Notes: a model not told the origin generated them from the letters alone. A stretch of 8,311 nt of DNA from Planctomycetota bacterium (GCA_029777755.1 JAKORQ010000291.1:1-8311), one strand, 5' to 3'; positions 1 to 7,261 are shown, numbered from the stretch's first letter. Translations and numbers: made by a program.

Positions 1-813
1 ATCGAGCCGCATATTCACATGGTTTCGCGGACGACCGACGATTACGAGTTCCTGGCTCGCGTCGGTGTAGTTGCCATAACTGAGCCGGCCTTCTGGGCGG
101 GGTTTGACCGCGCCAGTGCCGATGAGTTTCGCACTTATTTCCGGCAGTTGACGGAGTTTGAACCGAGGCGGGCGGCCCGCTTCGGCATCCAGCATTACTC
201 CTGGCTGTGCATCAATCCCAAGGAAGCGGAAAACCTTACGCTGGCCCGCGAGGTGATCAGGATCATCCCTGAGTTTCTGGATAGGCCCAACGTCCTGGGG
301 ATCGGCGAGATCGGGCTCAACAAGAACACGAGAAACGAGCTGACCATCCTTGAGGAGCATGTCGACCTGGCGGCACGGACCAACCAACTGATCCTCGTCC
401 ACACGCCACACCTGGCCGACAAGAAGAAGGGAACCGCTATCATCATTGATGTGCTCAAGAACGACAAGCGCATCTCGCCTGAACGGGTAATGATCGACCA
501 CTGCGAGGAGCACACGATCGCCATGGTGAAGGATGCCGGCTTCTGGGCGGGCCTGACCGTTTACCCGGTCAGCAAATGCACGCCGCAGCGGGCGGTGGAT
601 ATTCTCGAGCAATACGGCACTGATCGCATGTGGGTTAACTCGGCCGCCGACTGGGGCGTGTCGCATCCGTCGAAGCTTGTCGACACCATGCTGGAGTTCC
701 GCAGGCGCGGTCACAGCGCCGCGGAGGCCACCGAGGTGTTCTTCAACAACCCCTGCCGGTTCCTCGCGCAAAGCCCGAACTGGAAGATCAGGCCCTGCCA
801 GCAGGCGCAATAG
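1..813 (+). CDS. TatD-family metal-dependent hydrolase, 5'-truncated by the window edge (EboB-like)
   Basis: The frame is open from base 1 and its first visible residues are IEPHIHM, so the metal-binding HxH that opens TatD proteins is present (His4 and His6 of the visible 270 residues). The ATG at 19 is therefore internal, and only a few N-terminal residues are probably missing. Other expected metal ligands follow in family order: Glu103 in GEIG, His134 and His137 in HTPH, His167 in IDH, and Asp217 in SAADW. These indicate a TIM-barrel amidohydrolase-superfamily enzyme with a divalent metal site, probably cytosolic. Classical TatD proteins are 3'-5' DNA exonucleases. This one is diverged, and phrases such as EPHIHM, EPAFW, VHTPH and VNSAADWG recall, from memory, the TatD-like EboB protein of Ebo clusters, whose substrate is unknown. 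The methyltransferase gene follows 55 bp downstream on the same strand. The fold is secure; the Ebo assignment is tentative and no other Ebo gene is visible. Confidence 0.85.
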   Translation: MEPHIHMVSRTTDDYEFLARVGVVAITEPAFWAGFDRASADEFRTYFRQLTEFEPRRAARFGIQHYSWLCINPKEAENLTLAREVIRIIPEFLDRPNVLGIGEIGLNKNTRNELTILEEHVDLAARTNQLILVHTPHLADKKKGTAIIIDVLKNDKRISPERVMIDHCEEHTIAMVKDAGFWAGLTVYPVSKCTPQRAVDILEQYGTDRMWVNSAADWGVSHPSKLVDTMLEFRRRGHSAAEATEVFFNNPCRFLAQSPNWKIRPCQQAQ

Positions 814-868
814 TCAGAAACTGGCGGATGGAACAGCCCTCGCCAGCCGTGCTACAGTAACGCGACCT

Positions 869-1567
869 ATGACCGACCAGGCAGGCAGCGAGTTTGATGC
901 GTACGCGGCGGACTATCAGCAGGTCCTGCAACAGGGCCTGAAGCTGACCGGCGAGGATTCTTCCTACTTCGCCGAGGGACGCATCCGTCACACGGCGCAG
1001 TGCCTGCGGAAGCTATCCGTCGAGGTGCGCAGTGTGCTGGATTTTGGCTGCGGCACCGGCACGGCGGCCGAGCATCTGCTGGCGCATTTTCCTGCTGCCC
1101 GCGTCTGCGGTATCGACGTGTCGGCCGCCTCCATCGAGCAGGCGCGACAGATCCACCAGGATGAGCGTGTCTGCTTTTTTACGCCATCTGCGCTACCAGC
1201 GGATATACGTTTTGACCTGGCCTACTGCAACGGAGTGTTCCATCATATCCCACCGGTTCAGCGCGCAGACGCCCTGCGGCAGATCTACGACCTTCTCAAT
1301 CCCGGTGGAGTCTTCGCGCTCTGGGAGAACAACCCGTGGAACCCGGGAACAAGAATCGTGATGAGCCGCGTCGAGTTTGATCGCGACGCCATCATGCTCT
1401 GGCCGGGCGCCACCCGACGGCTGCTGCGCGAGTGCGGCTTTCGCTTGCTGCGAAATGACTACCTGTTTTACTTGCCCTCATTCCTGAAGTTCCTGCGCCC
1501 ACTGGAGCGTTATCTCATTCGCATACCCATGGGCGGGCAGTACCTGATCCTCTGCCAAAAGGCCTGA
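869..1567 (+). CDS. Class I SAM-dependent methyltransferase
   Basis: The product is 232 residues with a Rossmann-type SAM fold. Motif I is VLDFGCGTG (56-64), the acidic residue that would bind the ribose is Asp83 in CGIDVS, the motif II region is DLAYCNGVFHHI (116-127), and motif III is LLNPGGVFAL (142-151). The N-terminal FDAYAADYQQVLQQG segment is common in small-molecule methyltransferases of the UbiE/UbiG-like superfamily. It probably methylates a small metabolite or a lipid or glycan intermediate; the sequence does not reveal which. I chose the ATG at 869 over an in-frame ATG at 677 because the earlier start would overlap the upstream gene by 137 bp and add about 64 low-complexity residues rich in Arg, Ser and Pro. 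No good Shine-Dalgarno precedes 869. A 6-bp inverted repeat (CTGGCG 821-826, CGCCAG 841-846) lies in the gap and may form a weak intercistronic hairpin. Probably co-transcribed with the TatD gene. Confidence 0.85.
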   Translation: MTDQAGSEFDAYAADYQQVLQQGLKLTGEDSSYFAEGRIRHTAQCLRKLSVEVRSVLDFGCGTGTAAEHLLAHFPAARVCGIDVSAASIEQARQIHQDERVCFFTPSALPADIRFDLAYCNGVFHHIPPVQRADALRQIYDLLNPGGVFALWENNPWNPGTRIVMSRVEFDRDAIMLWPGATRRLLRECGFRLLRNDYLFYLPSFLKFLRPLERYLIRIPMGGQYLILCQKA

Positions 1568-1843
1568 CGGCTGCAAAAGGCGCTCAGCTGCAAGTGGAGC
1601 GGCTTGTCCTCAAGCTGCGGGAGTTCGTATCGGCGGACGTCTGCCCACTGGGTCCACGCTGGACGGCATCGAGACACGACATTGGGATACCTTGTGCCTT
1701 GTGGTGAACAAGCGATATACATCGTCCGGTTTCCCTGGCTCTGATTGTGCATGTTCGTCGAGGATTCCCGAACCTCCCGCGGGCGGAGGACCGCCCGCTC
1801 CACTTGGGCGGAACTGATCTGGTCAACAAAATCCTGCACGCAC
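1568..1843. other. Convergent intergenic region with no supported gene
   Basis: With the terminator and the bases up to 1901 this makes a 334-bp gap between the convergent methyltransferase and nrdJ genes. Short open frames exist on the minus strand here, but they overlap the terminator or the methyltransferase gene, show no recognisable motifs and have no convincing ribosome binding site. I see no clear T-tract terminator for the methyltransferase transcript; the best local fold is a weak 5-bp stem (CGCTC 1581-1585, GAGCG 1597-1601). The only strong structure is the 8-bp GC hairpin at 1779-1798, listed separately. Confidence 0.5.
1779..1798. repeat. Perfect 8-bp GC hairpin with a 4-nt loop
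   Basis: GCGGGCGG (1779-1786) and CCGCCCGC (1791-1798) are perfect inverted complements around the loop AGGA. Neither strand has a T-run after the stem, so it is not a canonical intrinsic terminator. It could protect the 3' end of the methyltransferase mRNA, help to block convergent transcription, or be chance in GC-rich DNA. The structure is seen directly; any role is inference. Confidence 0.5.
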
Positions 1844-1876
1844 AAAAAAGCGGCCGGACGCATACGCGCCCGGCCG
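1844..1876 (-). terminator. Rho-independent terminator of nrdJ
   Basis: Read on the minus strand, CGGCCGG (complement of 1870-1876) pairs perfectly with CCGGCCG (complement of 1851-1857). The stem continues inward through one G-U wobble and three more pairs to a 4-nt loop (1862-1865), giving an 11-bp stem. A run of six U follows after one base (six A at 1844-1849 on the plus strand). It lies 25 bp beyond the nrdJ stop codon. The U-tract is on one side only, so it should work for nrdJ and not for the opposing gene. Confidence 0.9.
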
Positions 1877-1901
1877 TCGTCGTTAGCCGCCCCAGGAGCC
1901 T

Positions 1902-4900
1902 TTAAGAGCAGCCCATCGAGTTACCACAGTTGAGGCACTTGTAGCAGGTGCCGCTGCGCACGGTGATGGCCCCGCAGACATCGCAGGCAGGAGCGTCGGC
2001 CTGCATCTGCGTACTCTGCTGGCTCAGGGCATCGGGCACAGGCGTGTGCTTGAGGCTGCCGGAGGTCACGCCAATCAATCGGCCGCCGGGCGTCCTTACC
2101 TGGCGCAAACCGGCCAGGGACGGGGCCTGCGACTTGGCCGAGCTGCCATGGCCATTGCCGCCGCTAGATGGAGAACCCTCCGAATCACTCTTCTTCGACT
2201 CACCCGAGCCGCTGCGCTTGGGAGCATGCTGCGCCCGGTAGCCGGGGATGAACTCCATCGCCAGCCAGCGGAAGATGTAGTCCGTGAGACTCTTGGCGAA
2301 CGGAATCTCCGGGTTGCGCGTCATGCCCGAAGGCTCATAGCGCACGTGCTCGAACTTGCGCACCAGAGACTCGACCGGCACGCCGTATTGCAGTGACACG
2401 CTCACCAGGGTGGCAATGGTGTCCATCAGGCCGCCGATGGTCGACCCTTCCTTGGCCATGGTGATGAACACCTCGCCGGGCGTGCCATCCTCGTAGAGTC
2501 CGACAGTGATGTAGCCCTCGTGGCCGGCCACGTCGAACTTGTGCGTGATGGCGTTGCGGGTGTCAGGCAAACGCCGACGCAGCGGACGCTCGACAATCCT
2601 CTCCACGATCTTCTCGACCACGTTGCTGTGGGCAGGCGCCAGATTGTCGCTGACGAGCTGCTTGCCTTCGCTTGCGGAAACCGCCTCGATCCTGGTCACG
2701 GCCTTGGCTACATCCCCCGCCAGCTCTTCCCTGGCGGCAGCAATGTTGTCCTCATCATCCACCTCGCTCTTGTCCAGCTCCTCGTCGCTCTTGACGTTGA
2801 GCGGCTGCGAGAGCTTGGAACCATCGCGATACAGGGCGTTGGCTTTCAGGCCCAGCTTCCAGGAGAGGTAATAGCTGTCCTTGATGTCCTCGACGGTCGC
2901 CTCATTGGGCAGGTTGATCGTCTTTGAGATCGCGCCCGAGATGAACGGCTGGGCCGCCGCCATCATGCGGATGTGCCCTTCCACCGGGATGAACATCTTG
3001 CCGTTCTTGCCGCAGCGGTTGGCGCACTCGAACACCTTGTAGTGCTCTTCCTTCAGGTGCGGGGCTCCCTCGACGGTGCCGGTGCCACAGATCACGTCGT
3101 TGGCCTCGGAGATCTGCTTGGTGGTGAAGCCCAGTCGCCGCAGAAGGTTGAAGCCGGGAGCGGTCCACTCCGACTTGTCGATGCCCAGCCTGTTCATCGC
3201 CTGTTCACCGAGCGTCCACGGGGTGATGGCGAATGACAACTCGAAGCTGCCCGGCAGGGCGCCCTGCACGCGGGCGATGTCTTCATCCGTCAGGCCGGCC
3301 GCCTTCAGAGACTTGACATTGATGTGGGGTGAATCCTTCAGTGACAGCGTCCCCATCACGTAGTTGAGTATCTCGGTGATCTGCTGAGGCGTGTAGCCGA
3401 GACTCACCAGCGCCGGCTTGATCGACTGGTTGGCGATCTTGAAGTAGCCGCCGCCAGCCAGCTTCTTGAACTTCACCAGGGCAAAGTCAGGCTCAACGCC
3501 GGTGGTATCGCAGTCCATCAGCAGGCCGATGGTGCCGGTGGGAGCGATGACCGTGGTCTGGGCGTTGCGGTAGCCATGCTTCTCGCCAAGCTTCAGTGCC
3601 CTGTCCCAGCAATCGCGCGCCTCGCGCAGGAACTCGGCCGACGCCAGGCTATCAGACTTGCTGAACTGTGAGGCATCAATGCCAACTGGCTTGATCTCCA
3701 GCTCCTCGTAATCACCCAACTGCTTGCGGGCAGACGCATTGTTGGTGACGTCGTAGGCGGCCCGGCGGTGATTGCGGATCACCCGGAGCATCGGCTCCCT
3801 GTTCTTCGCATAGCCCGGAAACGGCCCAAGCTCCTTCGCCATCTCCGCGCTGGTCGCATATGCCTCTCCAGTGAGGATCGCGGTGATTGCGGCGCAGATG
3901 GCCCGGCCCTTCTCGCTGTTATAGGGGATGCCCGCCTGCATAAGCATGGCGCCAAGGTTGGCATAGCCCAGGCCGAGCGTGCGGAACTCGTAGGAGAGGC
4001 GAGCAATCTCCTCGGACGGGAAGCTCGCCATCAGCACCGAGATCTCCAGCACGATCGTCCAGAGGCGGATCGCATGGCGGAACGACTCAATGTCAAACGA
4101 ACGCTTGCCGGCATCGTAGAAGCGCAGCACGTTCAGCGACGCCAGGTTGCAGGCCGTGTCGTCCAGGAACATGTACTCCGAGCAGTTATGGACAGTGATG
4201 CCGTTGGCGATGAACGAGCTGGTGACTGGCTCGGTCAGGTCGAATACCTCGCGCATCCCGATCGGCTCGAGATGGGCGACGCGCACCCAGTGACCCTCCC
4301 CGGCCGTCGCCGGGCGAGCCATCCTGGCAACCGCCTCCAGGTGGCGCGACATCTCTTCCGACTGCACGCCGATGTACCGCGCGAACGCCTGGAGGCTGCT
4401 CTCGTGGATGCGCAGGGTATGGATCGCGATTCCCCGGCGAATCTCACTGCGAATGCCAAAGCCCAGCAGCAGAAGCTGCAGGTCCGCCAGCAGCGAAAGG
4501 CTCAGCTCGCGGATCTCGATGCTGCCGTTGACGACATCGCCGTCGGCCGAGAACACTCCACGCAGGATATACTTCTGGGCGCCAAGCCCGGCGGTGAAGG
4601 CAACATCGCTCAGGCGGCGCTGCTTGCCGCTGCCGGTGATATAGCTCCTGAGCCTGCCGAGCAGGCGCTCGTTGGTAAGCGTCGCGGTGGCCGTGGCAAG
4701 CCCCGGGTCTCCCAGCAGGCGATAGTCGATGTAGTCATCGTCGTAGTGGCGATCGCCCCACTGCTCCTCCACATAGCGGGAGAACTCCTCAATCTGCCGC
4801 TCGCTGAGCATGCAGCGATCGAGATTCAATGCCTCAAGGTCATCATTCGATTCGGAGGCAAACATGCCGACCAGCTCATAGAACTTCGCATCCAGCGGCT

Positions 4901-6431
4901 CGCCGATCTCCTTCACGCAGGCCGGGGCACTGGGCAGACGAATCTCGTCCTTGTCGGTCAGGTCCCTGGCTTCAACCCAGCCGCGCATGCGCGTCCAGAC
5001 CTTGTGGTCGGCCGTGAGCTTGAGCGTATAGCCGTCCACCGTCTGAAGCTCGAATACCTCGCGCGTGCCGGTCGGGAAGGAGCCTTCCGTCAGGTGGATC
5101 TGCTGACCATCGAGGTTGGTCACCACGCGCGAAGGAAGGTGGATCATTTGGTCGATGCGCCGCCAGATGCCGCCGGGGGCTAACACGCGGGTGTCGCCGG
5201 TGACGCAGGGGTTGGAGGCATTGATCCGCCCGGAGTTGGGGCAGGTGTGCCACTGGTTGATGGTGTCATCAAACTGGACGCCAGGATCAGCGCAGCGCCA
5301 GGCGGCGAAGGCGATCTGCTCCCACAGGTCGCGGGCCTTAACCTTGCGGGCGACGGCATTGTTGGTGCGATAGCGCAGCTCCCACTCGCCATCCTCTTCC
5401 AGCAGGTGGAAGAAGCGATTGGGGATGCGGACGGAGTTGTTGGAGTTCTGCCCGGAGACGGTCTGGTACGCCTCGCCATTGAAGTCGTAGTCGAGCTTGA
5501 GCTTCAGGCGCTCGGCCAACAGCCTCTGATCGCGCGGCAGGGCCTTGATACCCTCGGCCATCGCCGCAACCTTGAGTTCCTCGCGCACCTTCCAGGTGAC
5601 GAACTCCTCGATGTCGGGGTGATCGAGATTGAGGCAGACCATCTTGGCGGCCCGGCGGGTTGTGCCGCCGGACTTGATGGCGCCGGCCGCCCGGTCGCCG
5701 ATCTTCAGGAAGCTCATCAGGCCTGAGCTCTTGCCGCCGCCGGAGAGCTTTTCATTCTCGCCACGAATATTGGAGAAATTGGAGCCGGTTCCCGATCCAT
5801 ACTTAAACAGGCGGGCCTCGCGGACCCACAGGTCCATAATGCCTCCGGGGTTCACCAGGTCATCCTGCACGCTCTGGATGAAGCAGGCGTGCGGCTGGGG
5901 ATGACTGTAGGCATCGTCGGCCTTCTTCAGTTCGCCAGTCTTCGGGTCGCAGTAAAAATGTCCCTGCGACGGCCCGGAAATGCCATAGGCCCAGTGCAGG
6001 CCGGTGTTGAACCACTGCGGCGAGTTGGGCGCGCACATCTGGTGCAGCAGCATGTAAACCAGCTCGTCATAGAACGCCTGGGCATCTTCGGGCGTGTCGA
6101 AATAGCCGTGGGTCTCCCCCCACCAGCGCCAGCAGCCGGCGAGGCGATGGATCACCTGCTTCGCGGAGCGCTCCGGGCCAGTGATGACGTTGCCCTGTTC
6201 ATCACGCAACGGCTTGCCGTCCTTGCCGATCTGAGGCACACCGGCCTTGCGGAAATACTTGGAAACCATGATGTCGGTCGCGAGCTGCGACCAGGTCGCC
6301 GGGATCTCCGCGTCAGTCATCTCGAACACGACAGTGCCGTCAGGATTTGTGATGCGGCTGGTGCGCTTCTCGTATGTCACCGTTGCAAACGGGTCCTGCC
6401 CGGCCTTCGTGAATCGTCGCGTGATTTTCAT
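1902..6431 (-). CDS. nrdJ: Vitamin B12-dependent (class II) ribonucleotide reductase, intein-containing precursor
   Basis: Encodes a 1509-residue precursor; removing the 341-residue intein (409-749) leaves a 1168-residue enzyme, typical of the long bacterial NrdJ type. It reduces ribonucleotides to deoxyribonucleotides using adenosylcobalamin to generate a thiyl radical, so it needs no oxygen. Visible signatures: first redox cysteine Cys183 in HACFIQSV; the active-site N-x-C-x-E motif made of Asn407, Cys750 (thiyl radical) and Glu752, joined only after splicing; second redox cysteine Cys761, 11 residues after Cys750; phosphate-binding PTGTIG at 965-970; a TSCPD-like region around 1295-1395; a Ser/Gly-rich flexible linker at about 1404-1435; and a C-terminal tail with Cys1483, 1486, 1496, 1499, 1502 and 1508, which likely binds zinc and re-reduces the active site. 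I see no N-terminal ATP-cone. The start MKITRRFTKAGQDPF is family-like. AGGGAA lies upstream, with AGGG ending 9 nt before the ATG. dcd lies 269 bp upstream on the same strand. Confidence 0.97.
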   Translation of the reverse strand: MKITRRFTKAGQDPFATVTYEKRTSRITNPDGTVVFEMTDAEIPATWSQLATDIMVSKYFRKAGVPQIGKDGKPLRDEQGNVITGPERSAKQVIHRLAGCWRWWGETHGYFDTPEDAQAFYDELVYMLLHQMCAPNSPQWFNTGLHWAYGISGPSQGHFYCDPKTGELKKADDAYSHPQPHACFIQSVQDDLVNPGGIMDLWVREARLFKYGSGTGSNFSNIRGENEKLSGGGKSSGLMSFLKIGDRAAGAIKSGGTTRRAAKMVCLNLDHPDIEEFVTWKVREELKVAAMAEGIKALPRDQRLLAERLKLKLDYDFNGEAYQTVSGQNSNNSVRIPNRFFHLLEEDGEWELRYRTNNAVARKVKARDLWEQIAFAAWRCADPGVQFDDTINQWHTCPNSGRINASNPCVTGDTRVLAPGGIWRRIDQMIHLPSRVVTNLDGQQIHLTEGSFPTGTREVFELQTVDGYTLKLTADHKVWTRMRGWVEARDLTDKDEIRLPSAPACVKEIGEPLDAKFYELVGMFASESNDDLEALNLDRCMLSERQIEEFSRYVEEQWGDRHYDDDYIDYRLLGDPGLATATATLTNERLLGRLRSYITGSGKQRRLSDVAFTAGLGAQKYILRGVFSADGDVVNGSIEIRELSLSLLADLQLLLLGFGIRSEIRRGIAIHTLRIHESSLQAFARYIGVQSEEMSRHLEAVARMARPATAGEGHWVRVAHLEPIGMREVFDLTEPVTSSFIANGITVHNCSEYMFLDDTACNLASLNVLRFYDAGKRSFDIESFRHAIRLWTIVLEISVLMASFPSEEIARLSYEFRTLGLGYANLGAMLMQAGIPYNSEKGRAICAAITAILTGEAYATSAEMAKELGPFPGYAKNREPMLRVIRNHRRAAYDVTNNASARKQLGDYEELEIKPVGIDASQFSKSDSLASAEFLREARDCWDRALKLGEKHGYRNAQTTVIAPTGTIGLLMDCDTTGVEPDFALVKFKKLAGGGYFKIANQSIKPALVSLGYTPQQITEILNYVMGTLSLKDSPHINVKSLKAAGLTDEDIARVQGALPGSFELSFAITPWTLGEQAMNRLGIDKSEWTAPGFNLLRRLGFTTKQISEANDVICGTGTVEGAPHLKEEHYKVFECANRCGKNGKMFIPVEGHIRMMAAAQPFISGAISKTINLPNEATVEDIKDSYYLSWKLGLKANALYRDGSKLSQPLNVKSDEELDKSEVDDEDNIAAAREELAGDVAKAVTRIEAVSASEGKQLVSDNLAPAHSNVVEKIVERIVERPLRRRLPDTRNAITHKFDVAGHEGYITVGLYEDGTPGEVFITMAKEGSTIGGLMDTIATLVSVSLQYGVPVESLVRKFEHVRYEPSGMTRNPEIPFAKSLTDYIFRWLAMEFIPGYRAQHAPKRSGSGESKKSDSEGSPSSGGNGHGSSAKSQAPSLAGLRQVRTPGGRLIGVTSGSLKHTPVPDALSQQSTQMQADAPACDVCGAITVRSGTCYKCLNCGNSMGCS
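4185..5207 (-). mobile_element. In-frame intein in NrdJ, inserted directly before the catalytic cysteine
   Basis: This is a 341-residue insertion (precursor residues 409-749) with all class 1 splicing elements: nucleophile Cys409 in CVTGDTRVL (block A), TADH at 473-476 in KLTADHKVWT (block B), REVFDL at 727-732 followed by SSFIANGITVHN (blocks F and G), penultimate His748, terminal Asn749, and Cys750 as the +1 nucleophile. The flanks INASNP and CSEYMFLDD join into the invariant NPCSE motif of ribonucleotide reductases, which fixes both boundaries to the residue. The reading frame is intact and all key residues are present, so splicing is expected. By eye the base composition does not differ clearly from the host gene. 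RNR genes are known intein hotspots; the exact insertion-site allele name is not assigned here. Confidence 0.95.
4347..4919 (-). other. LAGLIDADG homing-endonuclease-like core of the intein (approximate limits)
   Basis: Between splicing blocks B and F lie two LAGLIDADG-type motifs about 100 residues apart. The first is LVGMFASES (residues 520-528), degenerate but with Glu527 at the position of the catalytic acid. The second is LRGVFSADG (623-631), close to consensus, with Asp630. The segment after the second motif (about 640-670, SLLADLQLLLLGFGIRSEI) looks like the usual helix and strand following the motif. Acidic Glu at the first site is tolerated in some active LAGLIDADG enzymes, so activity cannot be excluded. 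The domain is short for a homing endonuclease and its DNA-contacting regions are hard to recognise. It could be active, decaying, or kept for structural reasons. Confidence 0.72.
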
Positions 6432-6700
6432 GCCCTGTTTCCCTGTGATTTCGTGATTCTTTTGATTCTGCCAAGGCGTAATGTCCCACGCCCGACCAAC
6501 GGGAAGCTGGCCGACGGAGGTGGGGCAAGGCGCCCGATTATCCGTGTTTGGTTACGTCAATGTGGCACGCGGATTGGGGGTAGCTCAGACCCATTTTCTC
6601 AGCCGGTTGGGCGCAATAGCCGCCTTGAAGTGTGGTGCTGATCATCATTTCCACCTCGGTCCATGGCGCGCGTGCCGGCGTCATGGCGCTGAACGAAACT
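6432..6700 (-). promoter_or_regulatory. dcd-nrdJ intergenic leader region; no confident promoter
   Basis: This 269-bp gap separates the dcd stop from the nrdJ start. I see no rho-independent terminator after dcd, so read-through from dcd into nrdJ is possible. A GATAAT hexamer on the minus strand (complement of about 6538-6543) could be a -10 box, but no good -35 lies at a proper distance; the nearby TTGACG is only 12 bp away. Close to the start codon AATCA occurs three times on the minus strand (complements of 6446-6450, 6454-6458, 6463-6467), of unknown meaning. I looked for a cobalamin riboswitch and did not recognise one. Confidence 0.35.
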
Positions 6701-7261
6701 TTAGTCCACTCGCGGCAGGGTAAGCCCCGGTTGATCCTGGTACTTGCCCTTCTTGTCTGCGTACGAAACAGAGCAGACCCGCTCACCCCTTAAGAAAATG
6801 AGCTGTGCAATTCCCTCGTTGGCGTAGATCTTTGCCGGCAGAGGCGTGGTGTTACTGATCTCAAGAGTGATCTTGCCGCGCCACTCCGGCTCGATCGGCG
6901 TCACGTTCACGATGATGCCGCAGCGGGCATAGGTGCTCTTGCCGACACAGATGGCTAGGACATCGCGTGGGATGCTGACCGTCTCGACAGTTTCGCACAG
7001 CGCGAAGCTGTTGGGGGGAATGAGCACATGATCCTGCCCGGTCTTGGCGACATCGATCGTGACGAAGGATCGATCCGAGAAACCCTTCGGGTCGATGATC
7101 TGCGAATTAACGTTGGTGAAAATCTTGAAGACGGTGCCTACGCGGATGTCGTAGCCGTAACTGGATACTCCGTAGCTGACCCGCCCGGGCCTCTTGACGT
7201 TCTCCTCAAAAGGCTCGATGCCGATCAGTTCGCGAATCTGGGTGTCACACAAAATCCCCAT
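6701..7261 (-). CDS. dcd: dCTP deaminase
   Basis: The 186-residue product is a trimeric, trefoil-like (dUTPase-superfamily) enzyme that deaminates dCTP to dUTP, a step toward dTTP. Diagnostic segments in order: SYGYDIRVG (34-42), IPPNSFAL (81-88), CVGKSTYARCGIIVNVTP (105-122), EPEWRG (124-129), and TLEISNTTPLPAKIYANEG (132-150) with Glu134 as the predicted catalytic glutamate. The C-terminal SYADKKGKYQ (166-175) is the usual phosphate-contacting tail. Length fits the family. Whether it also hydrolyses dUTP to dUMP, as bifunctional members do, cannot be decided by eye. The start is supported by a GGAG Shine-Dalgarno (complement of 7269-7272) 7 nt before the ATG. A promoter about 75 bp upstream is listed separately. 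Its neighbour nrdJ on the same strand supplies the same dNTP pool. Confidence 0.95.
   Translation of the reverse strand: MGILCDTQIRELIGIEPFEENVKRPGRVSYGVSSYGYDIRVGTVFKIFTNVNSQIIDPKGFSDRSFVTIDVAKTGQDHVLIPPNSFALCETVETVSIPRDVLAICVGKSTYARCGIIVNVTPIEPEWRGKITLEISNTTPLPAKIYANEGIAQLIFLRGERVCSVSYADKKGKYQDQPGLTLPRVD

Noticed and set aside
677..868. Upstream in-frame start for the methyltransferase at 677
   Set aside because: It would overlap the TatD gene by 137 bp and add low-complexity residues not typical of the family.
1742..1840. tRNA-like pattern on the minus strand (GGTTCGGGAATCC with a nearby long hairpin resembling a variable arm)
   Set aside because: The T-loop would be too long, and no acceptor stem, D arm or anticodon arm can be built around it.
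1510..1863. Minus-strand open frames in the convergent gap (117 and 81 codons)
   Set aside because: They overlap the nrdJ terminator or the methyltransferase 3' end, have no family motifs and no good ribosome binding site.
3768..5183. Plus-strand open frame of 471 codons opposite nrdJ
   Set aside because: It runs entirely antisense to conserved nrdJ and intein sequence, has no recognisable domain, and long antisense frames are expected opposite GC-rich genes.
6575..6625. GGGGGTAGCTCAG, resembling the start of a tRNA
   Set aside because: No anticodon arm or TpsiC arm follows within tRNA length.
5889..6641. Plus-strand open frame of 250 codons
   Set aside because: Mostly antisense to the conserved nrdJ N-terminus; its composition is that of a shadow frame and no motif is visible.
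6432..6700. Cobalamin riboswitch ahead of the B12-dependent reductase
   Set aside because: No recognisable B12 box or core arrangement. In known cases such riboswitches control the alternative class I enzyme, not nrdJ itself. A covariance-model search would settle it.
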